NCBI GenBank assembly: GCA_963674895.2
Contig: CAXXCY010000001.1
Span: 930,001-994,000 of the forward strand
DNA: 64,000 nt
Reading direction: 5' to 3'
DNA from: CAXXOK01 sp963674895
Lineage (GTDB): Bacteria > Bacillota > Clostridia > Christensenellales > Aristaeellaceae
The translations under genes were made by a program, and so were the position numbers. This document shows, piece by piece, positions 1 to 8,118 of the stretch. Each line of letters opens with the position of its first letter. The stretch's first letter is position 1. The notes beneath the pieces were generated by a model. That model did not search any database. It worked only from the letters and a program-made list of their open reading frames with translations, and was not told where the DNA came from.

Positions 1-133
1 CGCCGAAACCCGCGGCAAGCTCCAGCCCAACAGGAGCGTCGTGCCGGAGGAAAACCGGACCGACCCGCTTACGCAGTACGAGCTTTCCACCGACACGTGG
101 ACCGTCTTCGGGTTCGGCGCCACGTGGCTTTGA
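1..133 (+). CDS. 3' end of an unidentified gene (partial)
   Basis: An open frame enters from the left edge (first full codon at base 2) and stops with TGA at 131-133. Only about 43 C-terminal residues are visible, ending in FGFGATWL. Codon use is like the GC-rich neighbours. There is too little sequence to name a family. A palindromic repeat of family A starts about 10 bases after the stop, the same arrangement seen behind infC and rpiB. Confidence 0.55.
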   Translation, partial: AETRGKLQPNRSVVPEENRTDPLTQYELSTDTWTVFGFGATWL

Positions 134-142
134 TTTACCGGT

Positions 143-306
143 TGTGATGTCAATGCCAACCCTTCGCGCCGGCAGCTTACATCGTCTTTTGCTCCCGCTC
201 ATCGTCACGCAAGCTTGACGTAGCGCCGCTACGCCTGCGCTTGTGTTCCTTGGCCGAAACCAAAATACTTGCAACCTTTCCGGCGTCAGGGATTGGCATT
301 GGCATC
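143..306 (+). repeat. Family A palindromic repeat, divergent copy A1
   Basis: The ends form an imperfect inverted repeat: TGATGTCAATGCCAACCC near 144 pairs with GGGATTGGCATTGGCATCA near 287-305. The centre carries GACGTAGCGCCGCTACGCC, close to the ACGTAGCGCTGCTAC core of the copies at 10264-10425 and 62049-62209. It is non-coding and lies just after a stop codon. It fills most of the gap before the rubrerythrin gene. Membership in the family rests on the core and the layout, because the arms differ from the other two copies. Confidence 0.55.
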
Positions 307-383
307 AAACCCGCATGACTTATACAAGGATTGAAATATAGCGTCAAATCCCCGGACATGGTTTCATTCATAGGGCGTTGGTG

Positions 384-389
384 TATAAT
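384..389 (+). promoter_or_regulatory. Probable -10 box for the rubrerythrin gene
   Basis: A perfect TATAAT lies 52 bases before the rubrerythrin start. The best -35 match upstream (TTTCAT near 362) is weak, so the promoter may need an activator or may be misassigned. No PerR box was recognised. Confidence 0.4.
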
Positions 390-440
390 GGATAGCGAAA
401 GCAAGGAGATATTACAACAGGATAGAAGGAGGATTTCGCC

Positions 441-983
441 ATGAAAGAACTCAAGGGGACCAAAACCTACGCCAATCTGGAAGCGGCCTTCGCGGGCGAG
501 AGCAAAGCCCGCAACAAGTATACCTATTACGCGTCCAAAGCGCGCAAGGACGGCTATATGCAGATTGCCGAATTGTTTGAGGAGACCGCCAACAACGAAA
601 AGGAGCACGCCAAGATCTGGTTCAAGCTTCTGATGGGCGGCGAGGTGCCCGCAACCCCCGAAAACCTGGTGGACGCCGCCGCGGGCGAGAATTACGAGTG
701 GACGGACATGTACCAGCGTATGGGCGAGGAAGCCAAGGAAGAGGGCTTTGACCAGATCGCCAACCTGTTTTTCAGCGTCGCCAAGATCGAGAAATCCCAC
801 GAGGAGCGCTACCTGAAGCTGCTTTCAAACATCAAGGAAGGCATCGTGTTCAGCCGCGACGGCGACCGCATCTGGCAGTGCGGCAACTGCGGGCACCTGG
901 TCATCGGCAAAAACGCGCCGGAGCTCTGCCCCGTGTGCAAGCACCCCAAGTCGTTCTACCGCCTGAGGTGTGAAAACTACTGA
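441..983 (+). CDS. rbr: Rubrerythrin
   Basis: A 180-residue protein with the two-part rubrerythrin layout. The N-terminal ferritin-like four-helix domain carries diiron ligands in two ExxH motifs (E53/H56 and E117/H120). The C-terminal rubredoxin-like domain has the paired CxxC knuckles C147/C150 and C163/C166. The family reduces hydrogen peroxide in the cytoplasm of anaerobes, taking electrons from NADH through rubredoxin-type carriers. An AGGAGG ribosome binding site lies 10 bases before the ATG. The gene stands alone and is followed by a terminator-like hairpin. Length and all metal ligands are normal, so I expect it to be functional. Confidence 0.95.
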   Translation: MKELKGTKTYANLEAAFAGESKARNKYTYYASKARKDGYMQIAELFEETANNEKEHAKIWFKLLMGGEVPATPENLVDAAAGENYEWTDMYQRMGEEAKEEGFDQIANLFFSVAKIEKSHEERYLKLLSNIKEGIVFSRDGDRIWQCGNCGHLVIGKNAPELCPVCKHPKSFYRLRCENY

Positions 984-1067
984 GAAGGCAAGCGATGCCC
1001 GGTGCATGCCTGCGCGTTCTTCCGGGGTTCGACTGTGACCTGACTGCGCGATGCGGCCGGTTTCATT

Positions 1068-1098
1068 ACGGGGACAGACAATCTGTTCCCGTATTTTT
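1068..1098 (+). terminator. Terminator after rubrerythrin
   Basis: ACGGGGACAG pairs with CTGTTCCCGT (one G-U pair) around a 5-base loop and is followed by ATTTTTA. The rest of the 984-1305 gap shows no further feature that I can support. Confidence 0.65.
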
Positions 1099-1305
1099 AA
1101 TGGCGCAGGTAAATACAAATTTCCCGGCAAATCAATTGCAACGGGCTATGCTGAATTGTTGAATTTGTTAAGCGCGCTAAACGATAGCGTCGTAGGCGAA
1201 TTGGTGGTAAACTGAAAAGCGAACAGGACAAACGGCGACGGCCTTGCCCTGTGACGGATGGTTTGTATTCAACGACATCTTCATGATCATAGGGAGGGAA
1301 GATTG

Positions 1306-2298
1306 ATGCAACGAAAAACAAAGCGGTTTCTGTCCGTCCTTCTTTGCGTGCTGCTGATTTCGCTGCTTGCGTACCCGGCCGCTACGGCGGAAAGCGGGGA
1401 AGCTTCGCAGCCGGATTTCAGCGGGAACGGCATAGGAACGCCGGACGGGACCGAAGGCATGCAGGGACCTTCCGGCATGAACGGCGGGACGGAAAGCGTC
1501 AGCCATTATCCCGAAGCGGCGGCGTATTTTGAACAGTACGAGTATACCGATCCCGATACCGGGTATACGATCCCGTACAATTTGTACCTGCCCGACGGTT
1601 ATAACGGGGATACCCAATACCCGCTGGTGGTTTACATTGCCGACGCCGGGGTGAACAGCGATACGGTGACCGATCCCCTGGACGAGGACGGGGCGGCCGT
1701 CTGGGCGACGGACGGGGAACAGGCGAAGCACCCAGCGATCGTACTGGTGCCGCAGTATACCAACACCCTGATCAGCGCCATCGGCGGCCTGGTGGAGGAC
1801 GACTATCTCTGGTCGGACGGGCTGACCCTGGTCTCCGACCTGATCTTTCACATCATCGATACCTACAGCGTGGATACGGACCGCATCTACGCCACCGGGC
1901 AATCCCAGGGCGGCATGACCGCGATTGCCGTCAGCGACAAGTATCCCGATCTGTACGCCGGGGTGCTGCTGGTGGCGTGCCAGTGGAACACGGAAGAAAT
2001 GGCCGTGCTGAAGGACAACAATATCTGGATCGTCGTATGCGAAGGGGACAGCAAGGCGTATCCCGGAATGAACGATGCCGTAGCGGTTTGGGAGTCGCTG
2101 GGAACCACGGTGGCGACAAGCGACATGTGGGACAGCACCGTATCCGCGGATGAATTCGCGGCGCTGGTGGCAAGCATGCGCAGCCAGGGATGCAATATCA
2201 ACTATACGGTTCTGGAAGGCGGAAACCATACCTATACCTGGTCGGTCGCCTATACCATCGAGGGCATCCGCGACTGGCTGTTTGAGCAGACGAAATAG
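1306..2298 (+). CDS. Secreted alpha/beta-hydrolase (esterase/peptidase-like)
   Basis: A 330-residue protein starting at the ATG that follows AGGGAGGG; an upstream in-frame ATG at 1258 has no good binding site. Residues 1-28 form a signal peptide (KR near the start, long Leu/Val core, AATA cleavage region). The mature part has an alpha/beta-hydrolase fold: the nucleophile elbow GQSQGG puts the serine at about residue 200, and the likely catalytic histidine is H308 in GGNHTY. The acid is probably in the GDSKAYPGM segment. The fold resembles the PHB-depolymerase or prolyl-oligopeptidase-like esterases encoded by gut Clostridia. Substrate is unknown. The region after the signal peptide is Gly/Ser-rich and may be a flexible linker. 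It is a single-gene unit with its own terminator. Confidence 0.8.
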   Translation: MQRKTKRFLSVLLCVLLISLLAYPAATAESGEASQPDFSGNGIGTPDGTEGMQGPSGMNGGTESVSHYPEAAAYFEQYEYTDPDTGYTIPYNLYLPDGYNGDTQYPLVVYIADAGVNSDTVTDPLDEDGAAVWATDGEQAKHPAIVLVPQYTNTLISAIGGLVEDDYLWSDGLTLVSDLIFHIIDTYSVDTDRIYATGQSQGGMTAIAVSDKYPDLYAGVLLVACQWNTEEMAVLKDNNIWIVVCEGDSKAYPGMNDAVAVWESLGTTVATSDMWDSTVSADEFAALVASMRSQGCNINYTVLEGGNHTYTWSVAYTIEGIRDWLFEQTK

Positions 2299-2325
2299 GG
2301 TGCGTTTTATCCGACGGGGATCAAG

Positions 2326-2354
2326 CCACCGGTTCATAGCCGGTGGTTTTGATT
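2326..2354 (+). terminator. Terminator after the secreted hydrolase
   Basis: CCACCGG and CCGGTGG flank a 7-base loop and are followed by TTTTGATTT. Confidence 0.8.
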
Positions 2355-2407
2355 TGTTACAATTCCCGGCCCGCGGCTTTTCCGGCCATTGTTTTACAAG
2401 TGGGTGG

Positions 2408-2436
2408 TTGACAACCAAAAGTGTGAAAATTACAAT
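2408..2436 (+). promoter_or_regulatory. SigA promoter with an overlapping inverted repeat
   Basis: TTGACA (2408-2413) and TACAAT (2431-2436) are 17 bases apart. A perfect 9-base inverted repeat, CAAAAGTGT (2416-2424) and ACACTTTTG (2447-2455), straddles the -10 box and the start site, so it may be an operator or a 5' hairpin. It drives the DUF6273 gene at 2520. Confidence 0.75.
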
Positions 2437-2519
2437 GATATAGGAAACACTTTTGTAATATCGACAAATGTCTTTCCGTTATTACCGTGAGGATATACCG
2501 CAACAGGAGGCCAAATAGA

Positions 2520-3218
2520 ATGAAGAAAGGTTTTGCCGTTATTCTCGGCTTGATGCTGTGCCTGTCGTTTGCGCTCCAGGCTCTGGCGGAGGAAACGGAC
2601 GAAGCGGAGGAAGCGAACGACTATACCGTCGGCAGCATCGTGAGCTTCGGCGACTACGAGCAGGATAACAACGAGGAAAACGGGGAAGAACCCATCGAAT
2701 GGATCGTGCTGGCTGTGGACGGGGACCGGGCGCTGCTTTTGAGCCGTTACGGCCTGGACGCCCAGCCGTACAACACCTATACCAAGAAAATCACATGGTG
2801 CAGATGCTCGCTGCGCTTATGGCTGAATTACACCTTCATCAAGGAAGCGTTCACCGTGCAGGAGCGAGAGCTGATTTTAAGTTCCGTGATTACCAACGAG
2901 AAAACGCCGGCGAGCGATACGTATGGCTGCGACGATACGACGGACCAGGTTTTCCTCTTAAGCTACGCCGAGGCGCTGGAATACTTACCCGATGAGGAAA
3001 GCCGCCAGACCCAGCCGACCGCGTACGCCCTGGCCAGCGGCGCGTTTACGGATGAGACCACCGGGAACTGCTGGTGGTGGCTGCGTTCGCCCGCCGACGG
3101 CAATACGAACGCCAGCTACATCAGGACGGACGGCCGCGTGAATGGCTACGACGGCCAGACGGTCAACCGCGATACCGGCTCCATCCGCCCCGCGATCTGG
3201 CTGAATATCGGGGAATAA
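2520..3218 (+). CDS. Secreted DUF6273 protein
   Basis: A 232-residue protein. AACAGGAGG lies 9 bases before the chosen ATG. Residues 1-23 are a typical signal peptide ending ALA. After an acidic linker, the rest matches the DUF6273 pattern: an opening segment like VSFGDYEQ...EPIEWIVL, then WCRCSLRLWLN, then a C-terminal block WWWLRSP...G...RPAIWLNI. The family is common in secreted and surface proteins of gut Bacillota and has no known biochemical role. A second DUF6273 gene lies at 29429-30349. The gene is framed by its own promoter and terminator. Confidence 0.8.
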   Translation: MKKGFAVILGLMLCLSFALQALAEETDEAEEANDYTVGSIVSFGDYEQDNNEENGEEPIEWIVLAVDGDRALLLSRYGLDAQPYNTYTKKITWCRCSLRLWLNYTFIKEAFTVQERELILSSVITNEKTPASDTYGCDDTTDQVFLLSYAEALEYLPDEESRQTQPTAYALASGAFTDETTGNCWWWLRSPADGNTNASYIRTDGRVNGYDGQTVNRDTGSIRPAIWLNIGE

Positions 3219-3268
3219 TTCAAAGCCTAACGCGCATCGGCGCGTTCTATCCCATACGTGTGGTCAAG

Positions 3269-3302
3269 CCGCGGGAACGGATTTCGTTCCCGCGGTTTTT
3301 TG
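3269..3302 (+). terminator. Terminator after the DUF6273 gene
   Basis: CCGCGGGAACG and CGTTCCCGCGG pair perfectly around a 5-base loop and are followed by six T. Confidence 0.9.
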
Positions 3303-3359
3303 CGCGTCCGCGGAACGCCCTGTTAAATCCCGATGAATTTCGTACTTTTGTCGTTTTTC

Positions 3360-3368
3360 TGTTATAAT
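3360..3368 (+). promoter_or_regulatory. Extended -10 promoter for the Sel1 gene
   Basis: TGT-TATAAT fits an extended -10 element. The -35 position has only a poor match (TTCGTA). The start codon is 56 bases downstream. Confidence 0.6.
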
Positions 3369-3423
3369 GGCATCAGATAATCGCAGCCCGGAAAAACAGA
3401 AGAATAATGATGAGGTGAAAAGT

Positions 3424-4428
3424 ATGAAAAAAGTCATCGCGCTGTTTCTCGTTATGTTGCTGTGGATTCCGGCGGCGCTTTGCGCGTCGGAAAACGAAGG
3501 GAACGCCGCGCAGGGAGAGCTGGATGAAGCCGGCGCGCTGGTCGAGCTCGGAGTGGACTATCTGACCGGCGACGGTGTGGAGCAGGACTTAGCGCAGGCG
3601 GCAGAGTATTTCAGGCAGGCCGCTGAGCTGGGAAACGCCATTGCCCAGCACAATCTCGGATCGATGTACGAAAGCGGATCGGGCGTGGAACAGGATTATC
3701 AAAAGGCCGCCGTGTGGTATGAAAAAGCGGCGCAGCAGGGATTCGCAGCCGCCCAGTGCGCGCTTGGGCTGCTGTATATGAACGGCTACGGCGTGGAGAA
3801 AAACATCGGGCAGGCCAAAGCGCTGTTTGAGCAGTCCGCGCAGCAGGGACACGCGGAAGCGCAGCTGTATATGGGCATGCTGTATTCCAGCGGCTTGGGT
3901 GTGGAGAAGGATCTGGCGCAGGCCACCCTCTGGCTGGAGAAAGCCGCGCTGCAGGACAGCGCGAGCGCCCAGGCCAGGCTCGGCGTTTTATATGCGACCG
4001 GAAACGGGGTAGAGAAGGATCTGGCGCAGGCCGCAGGATGGTTTGAAAAGGCCGCGGAGCTGGGCAACCTGAACGCGCAGATCAATATCGCGCGGATGTA
4101 CTATGCCGGCGACGGCGTGGCGCAGGATTATGAAAAGGCGGCCGCGTGGTTTCTCAAGGCGGCGGAGCAGGGCGATCCGGAGGCGCAGTATCTCGCCGGA
4201 TCGATGTATATGATGGGGCGCGGCGTAGCCGGAGACGTCGGCCAGGCGATCGGCTGGTTTGCAAAGTCCGCCCGGCAGGGGTACGCGAAATCCCAATTCA
4301 GCCTCGGCATGATGTATGAGAAAGGCATGGGGGTTGCACAGGATACCGACCAGGCGATCGCCTGGTACACGCTGGCCGCGGAACAGGGATTTGCGGACGC
4401 GCAGGCGAAGCTGGACGAGCTGAAGTGA
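3424..4428 (+). CDS. Secreted Sel1-repeat protein
   Basis: A 334-residue protein with an N-terminal signal peptide (MKKVIALFLVMLLWIPAALC). A cysteine at about residue 20 could make it a lipoprotein, although the lipobox is imperfect. From about residue 40 the chain is eight tandem 36-residue Sel1-like repeats, each of the form AQxxLGxMYxxGxGVxxDxxxAxxWxxKAAxQG. They build an alpha-solenoid that usually serves as a protein-binding scaffold. No catalytic domain is present. I chose the ATG at 3424 because it starts the signal peptide; an upstream ATG at 3367 would bury it. The gene has its own promoter and terminator, so the binding partner cannot be inferred from neighbours. Confidence 0.85.
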   Translation: MKKVIALFLVMLLWIPAALCASENEGNAAQGELDEAGALVELGVDYLTGDGVEQDLAQAAEYFRQAAELGNAIAQHNLGSMYESGSGVEQDYQKAAVWYEKAAQQGFAAAQCALGLLYMNGYGVEKNIGQAKALFEQSAQQGHAEAQLYMGMLYSSGLGVEKDLAQATLWLEKAALQDSASAQARLGVLYATGNGVEKDLAQAAGWFEKAAELGNLNAQINIARMYYAGDGVAQDYEKAAAWFLKAAEQGDPEAQYLAGSMYMMGRGVAGDVGQAIGWFAKSARQGYAKSQFSLGMMYEKGMGVAQDTDQAIAWYTLAAEQGFADAQAKLDELK

Positions 4429-4470
4429 CGGCGCGCTTGCTCCGGCGGGTGCGAACCGGGCCGTACCGCG

Positions 4471-4499
4471 CGCGGGAACAGTATTCGTTCCCGCGTTTT
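4471..4499 (+). terminator. Terminator after the Sel1 gene
   Basis: CGCGGGAAC and GTTCCCGCG flank a 7-base loop and are followed by TTTT. Confidence 0.85.
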
Positions 4500-4541
4500 C
4501 CTGTAGGCGCAAGCCGGGCAGGGGGCAAACCCCTTTTTTTC

Positions 4542-4550
4542 TGGTATAAT
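4542..4550 (+). promoter_or_regulatory. Extended -10 promoter for the glycosyltransferase
   Basis: TGG-TATAAT fits an extended -10 element 47 bases before the start codon. A T-run lies just upstream in place of a clear -35 box. Confidence 0.6.
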
Positions 4551-4596
4551 GGTGCGGAGAAACGGTACGGCGATACCAGCGGATAAGGAGAATGCC

Positions 4597-5820
4597 ATGC
4601 GCGTCGCACACATCAACGTGACTTCGGAACTGAGCACGGGGCGTATCGCGCTAGGTATCTGTGAAAGCCTGCGGGAAAACGGCCATGCCGCGCTTTTGTG
4701 CCACTCGCGCGGCGGCATTCCCGAGTCCGTGCCCAGCTACCGGATCGGCAGCCGGTTGGATACGATGGTCCACGCGGGGCTCGCCCGGTTTTTGGACTGC
4801 GCGGGGTTCGCGTCCCGCCGCGCGACGCGCAGGCTTACGCGCCAGCTTGCGCTGTACCGCCCCGATATCGTGCATCTGCACAATCTGCACGGCTATTACC
4901 TGAACCTGCCCATCCTGATGGATTTTTTGTACGACGAGCATATCCCCGTGGTGTGGACGCTGCACGACTGCTGGCCGTTCACGGGGCATTGCGCGCATTA
5001 TTCGATGGCGGGCTGCATACGCTTTCGCACGGGCTGTTACAGCTGCCCCAATCAAAAGCAGTATCCCAAAAGCCTGCTGCTGGACCGCTCCAGGCATAAC
5101 TGGCTTACAAAGCGCGAGAAGATCACCGCGCTTGCTAACCTCACGCTGGCCGCGCCCTCCGTGTGGCTGGCGGGGGAGGCAAGTAAATCCTTCCTCGCAT
5201 CGTATCCCGTGCGGGTGCTGCCCAGCGGGATCGACCTGGAGGTCTTCCGCATGGCGGACGAGATTTCAGTCCGCGCGGCTGTTTTGCGCCACGGGCTTAC
5301 CTGCCGCGGCGAGAAGCCCATCCTTTTGAGCGTGGCCAGCGCGTGGCGCGCCGCCAAGGGCATCAACGACCTGATGGAGCTGCAGGCGCTCGTGAAAAAC
5401 GAGATGGCGGTCGCCGTCGTCGGCCTGACCGAAAAGCAGATGGAGTACCTGCCGCCCGGGATGATCGGCATCCCGATGGTGCACGGCGCGCACGAGCTGC
5501 GCGCGCTCTATACCGCCGCCGATATCTGCCTGAGCCTGAGCTATGAGGAAAGCCAGGGCCTGACGCTGATCGAGGCCCTCGCCTGCGGCACGCAGGTGGT
5601 GTGCTACGATCGGACCGCGCTGCCAGAGATCGTGACCGAGGACACGGGCCTGGTCGTTCCCGCGGGCGATATCCAGGCCGTTGCCGACGCCTGCCGCAAG
5701 CTGCTGGAGGAAACCAAAACCCCGGACGCCTGCCGCGCCCGCGCCTGCGACTTCGACCGCGATACGCAGTTTATGAAGTATGTGGGGCTGTACGAGGAAT
5801 TGATGGGGTACGGAACGTAA
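4597..5820 (+). CDS. Family 4 glycosyltransferase
   Basis: A 407-residue cytoplasmic GT-B glycosyltransferase. The N-terminal half starts VAHINVTSE and carries the LHDCWPFTGHC segment and a Cys-rich stretch (GCYSCPNQ) typical of a capsule/exopolysaccharide subgroup. The C-terminal nucleotide-sugar domain has ESQGLTLIEALACGTQVV and the EDTGLVVPAGD loop, including the conserved Glu residues of GT4 enzymes. It probably transfers a sugar to a lipid-linked or polysaccharide acceptor; donor and acceptor cannot be read from sequence. No other polysaccharide genes are adjacent. I chose the ATG that follows AAGGAG and starts the Rossmann strand. The stop is followed after 9 bases by a family C repeat. 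Confidence 0.9.
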   Translation: MRVAHINVTSELSTGRIALGICESLRENGHAALLCHSRGGIPESVPSYRIGSRLDTMVHAGLARFLDCAGFASRRATRRLTRQLALYRPDIVHLHNLHGYYLNLPILMDFLYDEHIPVVWTLHDCWPFTGHCAHYSMAGCIRFRTGCYSCPNQKQYPKSLLLDRSRHNWLTKREKITALANLTLAAPSVWLAGEASKSFLASYPVRVLPSGIDLEVFRMADEISVRAAVLRHGLTCRGEKPILLSVASAWRAAKGINDLMELQALVKNEMAVAVVGLTEKQMEYLPPGMIGIPMVHGAHELRALYTAADICLSLSYEESQGLTLIEALACGTQVVCYDRTALPEIVTEDTGLVVPAGDIQAVADACRKLLEETKTPDACRARACDFDRDTQFMKYVGLYEELMGYGT

Positions 5821-5828
5821 AGGAATAC

Positions 5829-6080
5829 GTTAGGGATTTCATCCCTAAGACCTTGACAAGGGCAACCGATATGAACGTGCACCCTGTGTGGTGCTTGTGC
5901 GTAGCGCAAAGTGAATAGAGGTTGTGAAGTTTCACAGAGCAGGTAAACGGTAGTGAAACCTGCGACAATGAAACTGACCGGAAAAGCCCTTGACCCATCA
6001 TTGGCCGCGCAATGCGCGGCCAAAGGTGGGGATCAGGGGCACTGCCCCTGATCAGGGTTTGAGGGGCGGAAGCCCCTATC
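5829..6080 (+). repeat. Family C hairpin-chain repeat, copy C1 (interrupted)
   Basis: A string of short GC-rich hairpins: TTAGGGATTTCATCCCTAA (5830-5848), CAAGGGC...GCCCTTG, GGCCGCGCAATGCGCGGCC, a CAGGGGCACTGCCCCTG unit, and AGGGGCGGAAGCCCCT at the end. The second stem is split by about 120 bases (5864-5985) that are absent from copy C2 and carry small palindromes of their own, suggesting a nested insertion. There is no open frame and no U-tract, so it does not look like an ordinary terminator. Confidence 0.8.
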
Positions 6081-6102
6081 GTTTCTTCCGGGAGGAAAGC
6101 GC

Positions 6103-6813
6103 ATGGCGATGTGGAATCCGTGGCGCGGCTGCCGCAGGCACAGCGAGGGATGCAGGTACTGCTATATCCACAAGGGCGACGCAAAGAAGGGCGTCGATAC
6201 GTCCCAAATCGTGAAAACGCACGCGTTTGACGCGCCTGTGGCCCGGCTTAAGTCCGGCGCGTATAGGATGAAGCCGGGGCAGCTCGTGTACCTGTGCTTC
6301 TCCGCCGATTTTTTGATCGGGGAGGCGGACGCATGGCGCGGGGACTGCTGGAAGATGATCGCCGAAAGAAGCGATTTGCGTTTTCTGTTCCTCACCAAGC
6401 GCATCGAGCGGTTTATGGACTGCGTTCCCGCCGACTGGGGCGCGGGCTACGAAAACGTGACCGTCGGCTGCACCGTGGAAAACCAGCGCCGCGCGGACGA
6501 GCGGCTATCGGTTTTTCAAACCCTGCCGATCAAGCACAAAAACATCATCCTCCAGCCGCTGCTGGAGGACGTGGACATCGCCCCGTATCTGACGCCGGAT
6601 ATCGAGCTGGTGGTCGTCGGCGGCGAGAGCGACCGCGGCGCGCGGGAGCTTGACTACGATTGGGTGCTCCATGTCCGCCAACAGTGCGTCGGCCGCGGCG
6701 TGCCCTTCCAGTTCCGCCAGTGCGGCACGCATTTCCGCAAGGACGGCAAGCTCTATACCCTTGGCGTGCGCGATCTCGCCGCCCAGGCCCGCAAGGCTGG
6801 GATCGATACGTAA
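6103..6813 (+). CDS. DUF5131 (phage Gp37/Gp68-type) radical-SAM-like protein
   Basis: A 236-residue protein of the DUF5131 family. It begins MWNPWRGC and has a cysteine cluster C10-x6-C17-x2-C20 that probably binds an iron-sulfur cluster as in radical SAM proteins. Further family marks are FLFLTKR, the TVGCTVENQ segment, LQPLLEDV and VVVGGES. Members occur in phages, mobile elements and bacterial chromosomes; the reaction is unknown. The start at 6103 follows GGGAGG. The gene sits alone between two family C repeats (5829-6080 and 6821-6951), so it may have moved as a cassette, although its base composition is like its neighbours. Confidence 0.85.
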   Translation: MAMWNPWRGCRRHSEGCRYCYIHKGDAKKGVDTSQIVKTHAFDAPVARLKSGAYRMKPGQLVYLCFSADFLIGEADAWRGDCWKMIAERSDLRFLFLTKRIERFMDCVPADWGAGYENVTVGCTVENQRRADERLSVFQTLPIKHKNIILQPLLEDVDIAPYLTPDIELVVVGGESDRGARELDYDWVLHVRQQCVGRGVPFQFRQCGTHFRKDGKLYTLGVRDLAAQARKAGIDT

Positions 6814-6820
6814 AAAACAC

Positions 6821-6951
6821 TTAGGGGTGCCACCCCTAATACCCTGGCAAGGGCTTTGCCCTTGACCCTTCATTGACCGCGCATTGCGCGGTCAAAGGAT
6901 GGGGTTCAGGGGCACTGCCCCTGATCAGGGTTATAGGGATGAAATCCCTAT
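6821..6951 (+). repeat. Family C hairpin-chain repeat, copy C2 (intact)
   Basis: Starts 7 bases after the DUF5131 stop. Ordered hairpins: TTAGGGGTGCCACCCCTAA, CAAGGGCTTTGCCCTTG, GACCGCGCATTGCGCGGTC, CAGGGGCACTGCCCCTG, ATAGGGATGAAATCCCTAT. Compared with copy C1 the stems differ by paired changes (GGCC...GGCC against GACC...GGTC; GGGAT...ATCCC against GGGGT...ACCCC), so base pairing is kept while sequence drifts. Confidence 0.85.
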
Positions 6952-7026
6952 GAGAATCTCCGCAAGCGCGGTCAAGAACCGCGGGGTCTGTTCGTGGTAG
7001 ATTGGTTTCGCGGAAAGGGAGGCAGC

Positions 7027-7935
7027 ATGGACCGGAAAGAGATCGCCTATGCCGTGGACCGGATGCAAAAGCACATCGGGGAACATCTGGGCGAACCGAT
7101 CACGCTTCTGGAGCTGGCCCGGCGCGCCGGGTATTCGCCGTATTACGCGGCCAGGATATTCAAGGAAACGACCGGGAAAAGCCCGTTTGAGTACATCCGC
7201 GCCCTGCGGATGACCAAAGCGGCGCTCACGCTGCGCGATAAGGATATCAGGGTGCTGGACGTGGCGCTGGACTTCGTGTTCGATTCGCACGAGGGCTTCA
7301 CCCGGGCGTTTTCCCGTGAGTTCGGCATCACGCCGCACCGGTACAAGCAGCGCCCGGTTCCCCTCCGGCTGTTCCTCCCGTATTCCGCGAGGGACCGATA
7401 TCTGTTTTACACGAAAGGAGAACAGACCATGGAGAAAAAGGAAACGAGCACGATCTTCGTGCAGGTGATCGAGCGGCCCGCGCGCAAGCTCATCCTCAAG
7501 CGCGGCCAAAAGGCGGAGGAATACTTTGCCTACTGCGAGGAGGTCGGCTGCGACATCTGGGGCATTCTCACGAGCGTCAAGGACGCGCTGTACGAGCCGA
7601 TCGGCATGTGGCTGCCCAAAAAGCTGCGCCCGGCGGGCACCTCCGAGTACGCGCAGGGCGTGGAAGTGCCGCTGGATTACGCGGGCGCAATCCCCGAGGG
7701 GTTTGAGATCGTCACCCTCGAGCCCTGCAAAATGATGATCTTCCAGGGCCGGCCCTACGAAGACGCCTATTTCGAAACCGAGATCCTCGCCCTGCAAAAG
7801 GCCATCGATTCCTACGATCCCACCCTCTACGGCTACCAATGGGACGATGAAAATGCCCCGCGCTTCCAGCTCGCGCCGGAGGGGTATCGGGGCTACATCG
7901 AAGGCAGACCCGTCCAGCTCACTCCAAAGGCCTAA
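7027..7935 (+). CDS. AraC-family regulator with GyrI-like effector domain
   Basis: A 302-residue transcription regulator. Residues 1-105 hold two AraC-type helix-turn-helix units (TLLELARRAGYSPYYAARIF and VLDVALDFVFDSHEGFTRAF, then the FGITPHRYK end). After a linker, residues from about 140 form a GyrI-like/BmrR-type small-molecule binding domain. The start follows GGGAGG; the ATG at 6994 lacks a binding site. A paralogue with the same architecture is at 13085-13936. Such proteins usually sense hydrophobic drugs or dyes, but no transporter is adjacent, so the target is unknown. Confidence 0.88.
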   Translation: MDRKEIAYAVDRMQKHIGEHLGEPITLLELARRAGYSPYYAARIFKETTGKSPFEYIRALRMTKAALTLRDKDIRVLDVALDFVFDSHEGFTRAFSREFGITPHRYKQRPVPLRLFLPYSARDRYLFYTKGEQTMEKKETSTIFVQVIERPARKLILKRGQKAEEYFAYCEEVGCDIWGILTSVKDALYEPIGMWLPKKLRPAGTSEYAQGVEVPLDYAGAIPEGFEIVTLEPCKMMIFQGRPYEDAYFETEILALQKAIDSYDPTLYGYQWDDENAPRFQLAPEGYRGYIEGRPVQLTPKA

Positions 7936-7947
7936 GCTGCGCCTGCG

Positions 7948-7975
7948 GCCTCGCCCTGCGCTTGCAGGGCGAGGC
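7948..7975 (+). repeat. GC-rich hairpin (family E)
   Basis: GCCTCGCCCTGC and GCAGGGCGAGGC flank a 4-base loop 13 bases after the AraC-type gene, with no T-run. A close relative (GCCTCGCCC...GGGCGAGGC with the same flanks GCG and TRCGCG) lies inside the family B copy at 26680-26990, so it is probably another 3'-end repeat rather than a plain terminator. Confidence 0.6.
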
Positions 7976-8118
7976 TGCGCGATTCTCCGGACGGCAAAAG
8001 CCCGGCGGCCATTCGCTTTCACGTATATCAGGGCGAAGGGTTTTTCTCCGCGGGCGGCGAAATAGGGAAAGCATACGTATATTTCCTTTTATAAAACAAA
8101 CGATACGGGAGGGATACT

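Noticed and set aside
5864..5985. Possible small RNA gene within family C copy C1
   Set aside because: Small palindromes are present, but there is no promoter or terminator; read as a nested insertion instead.
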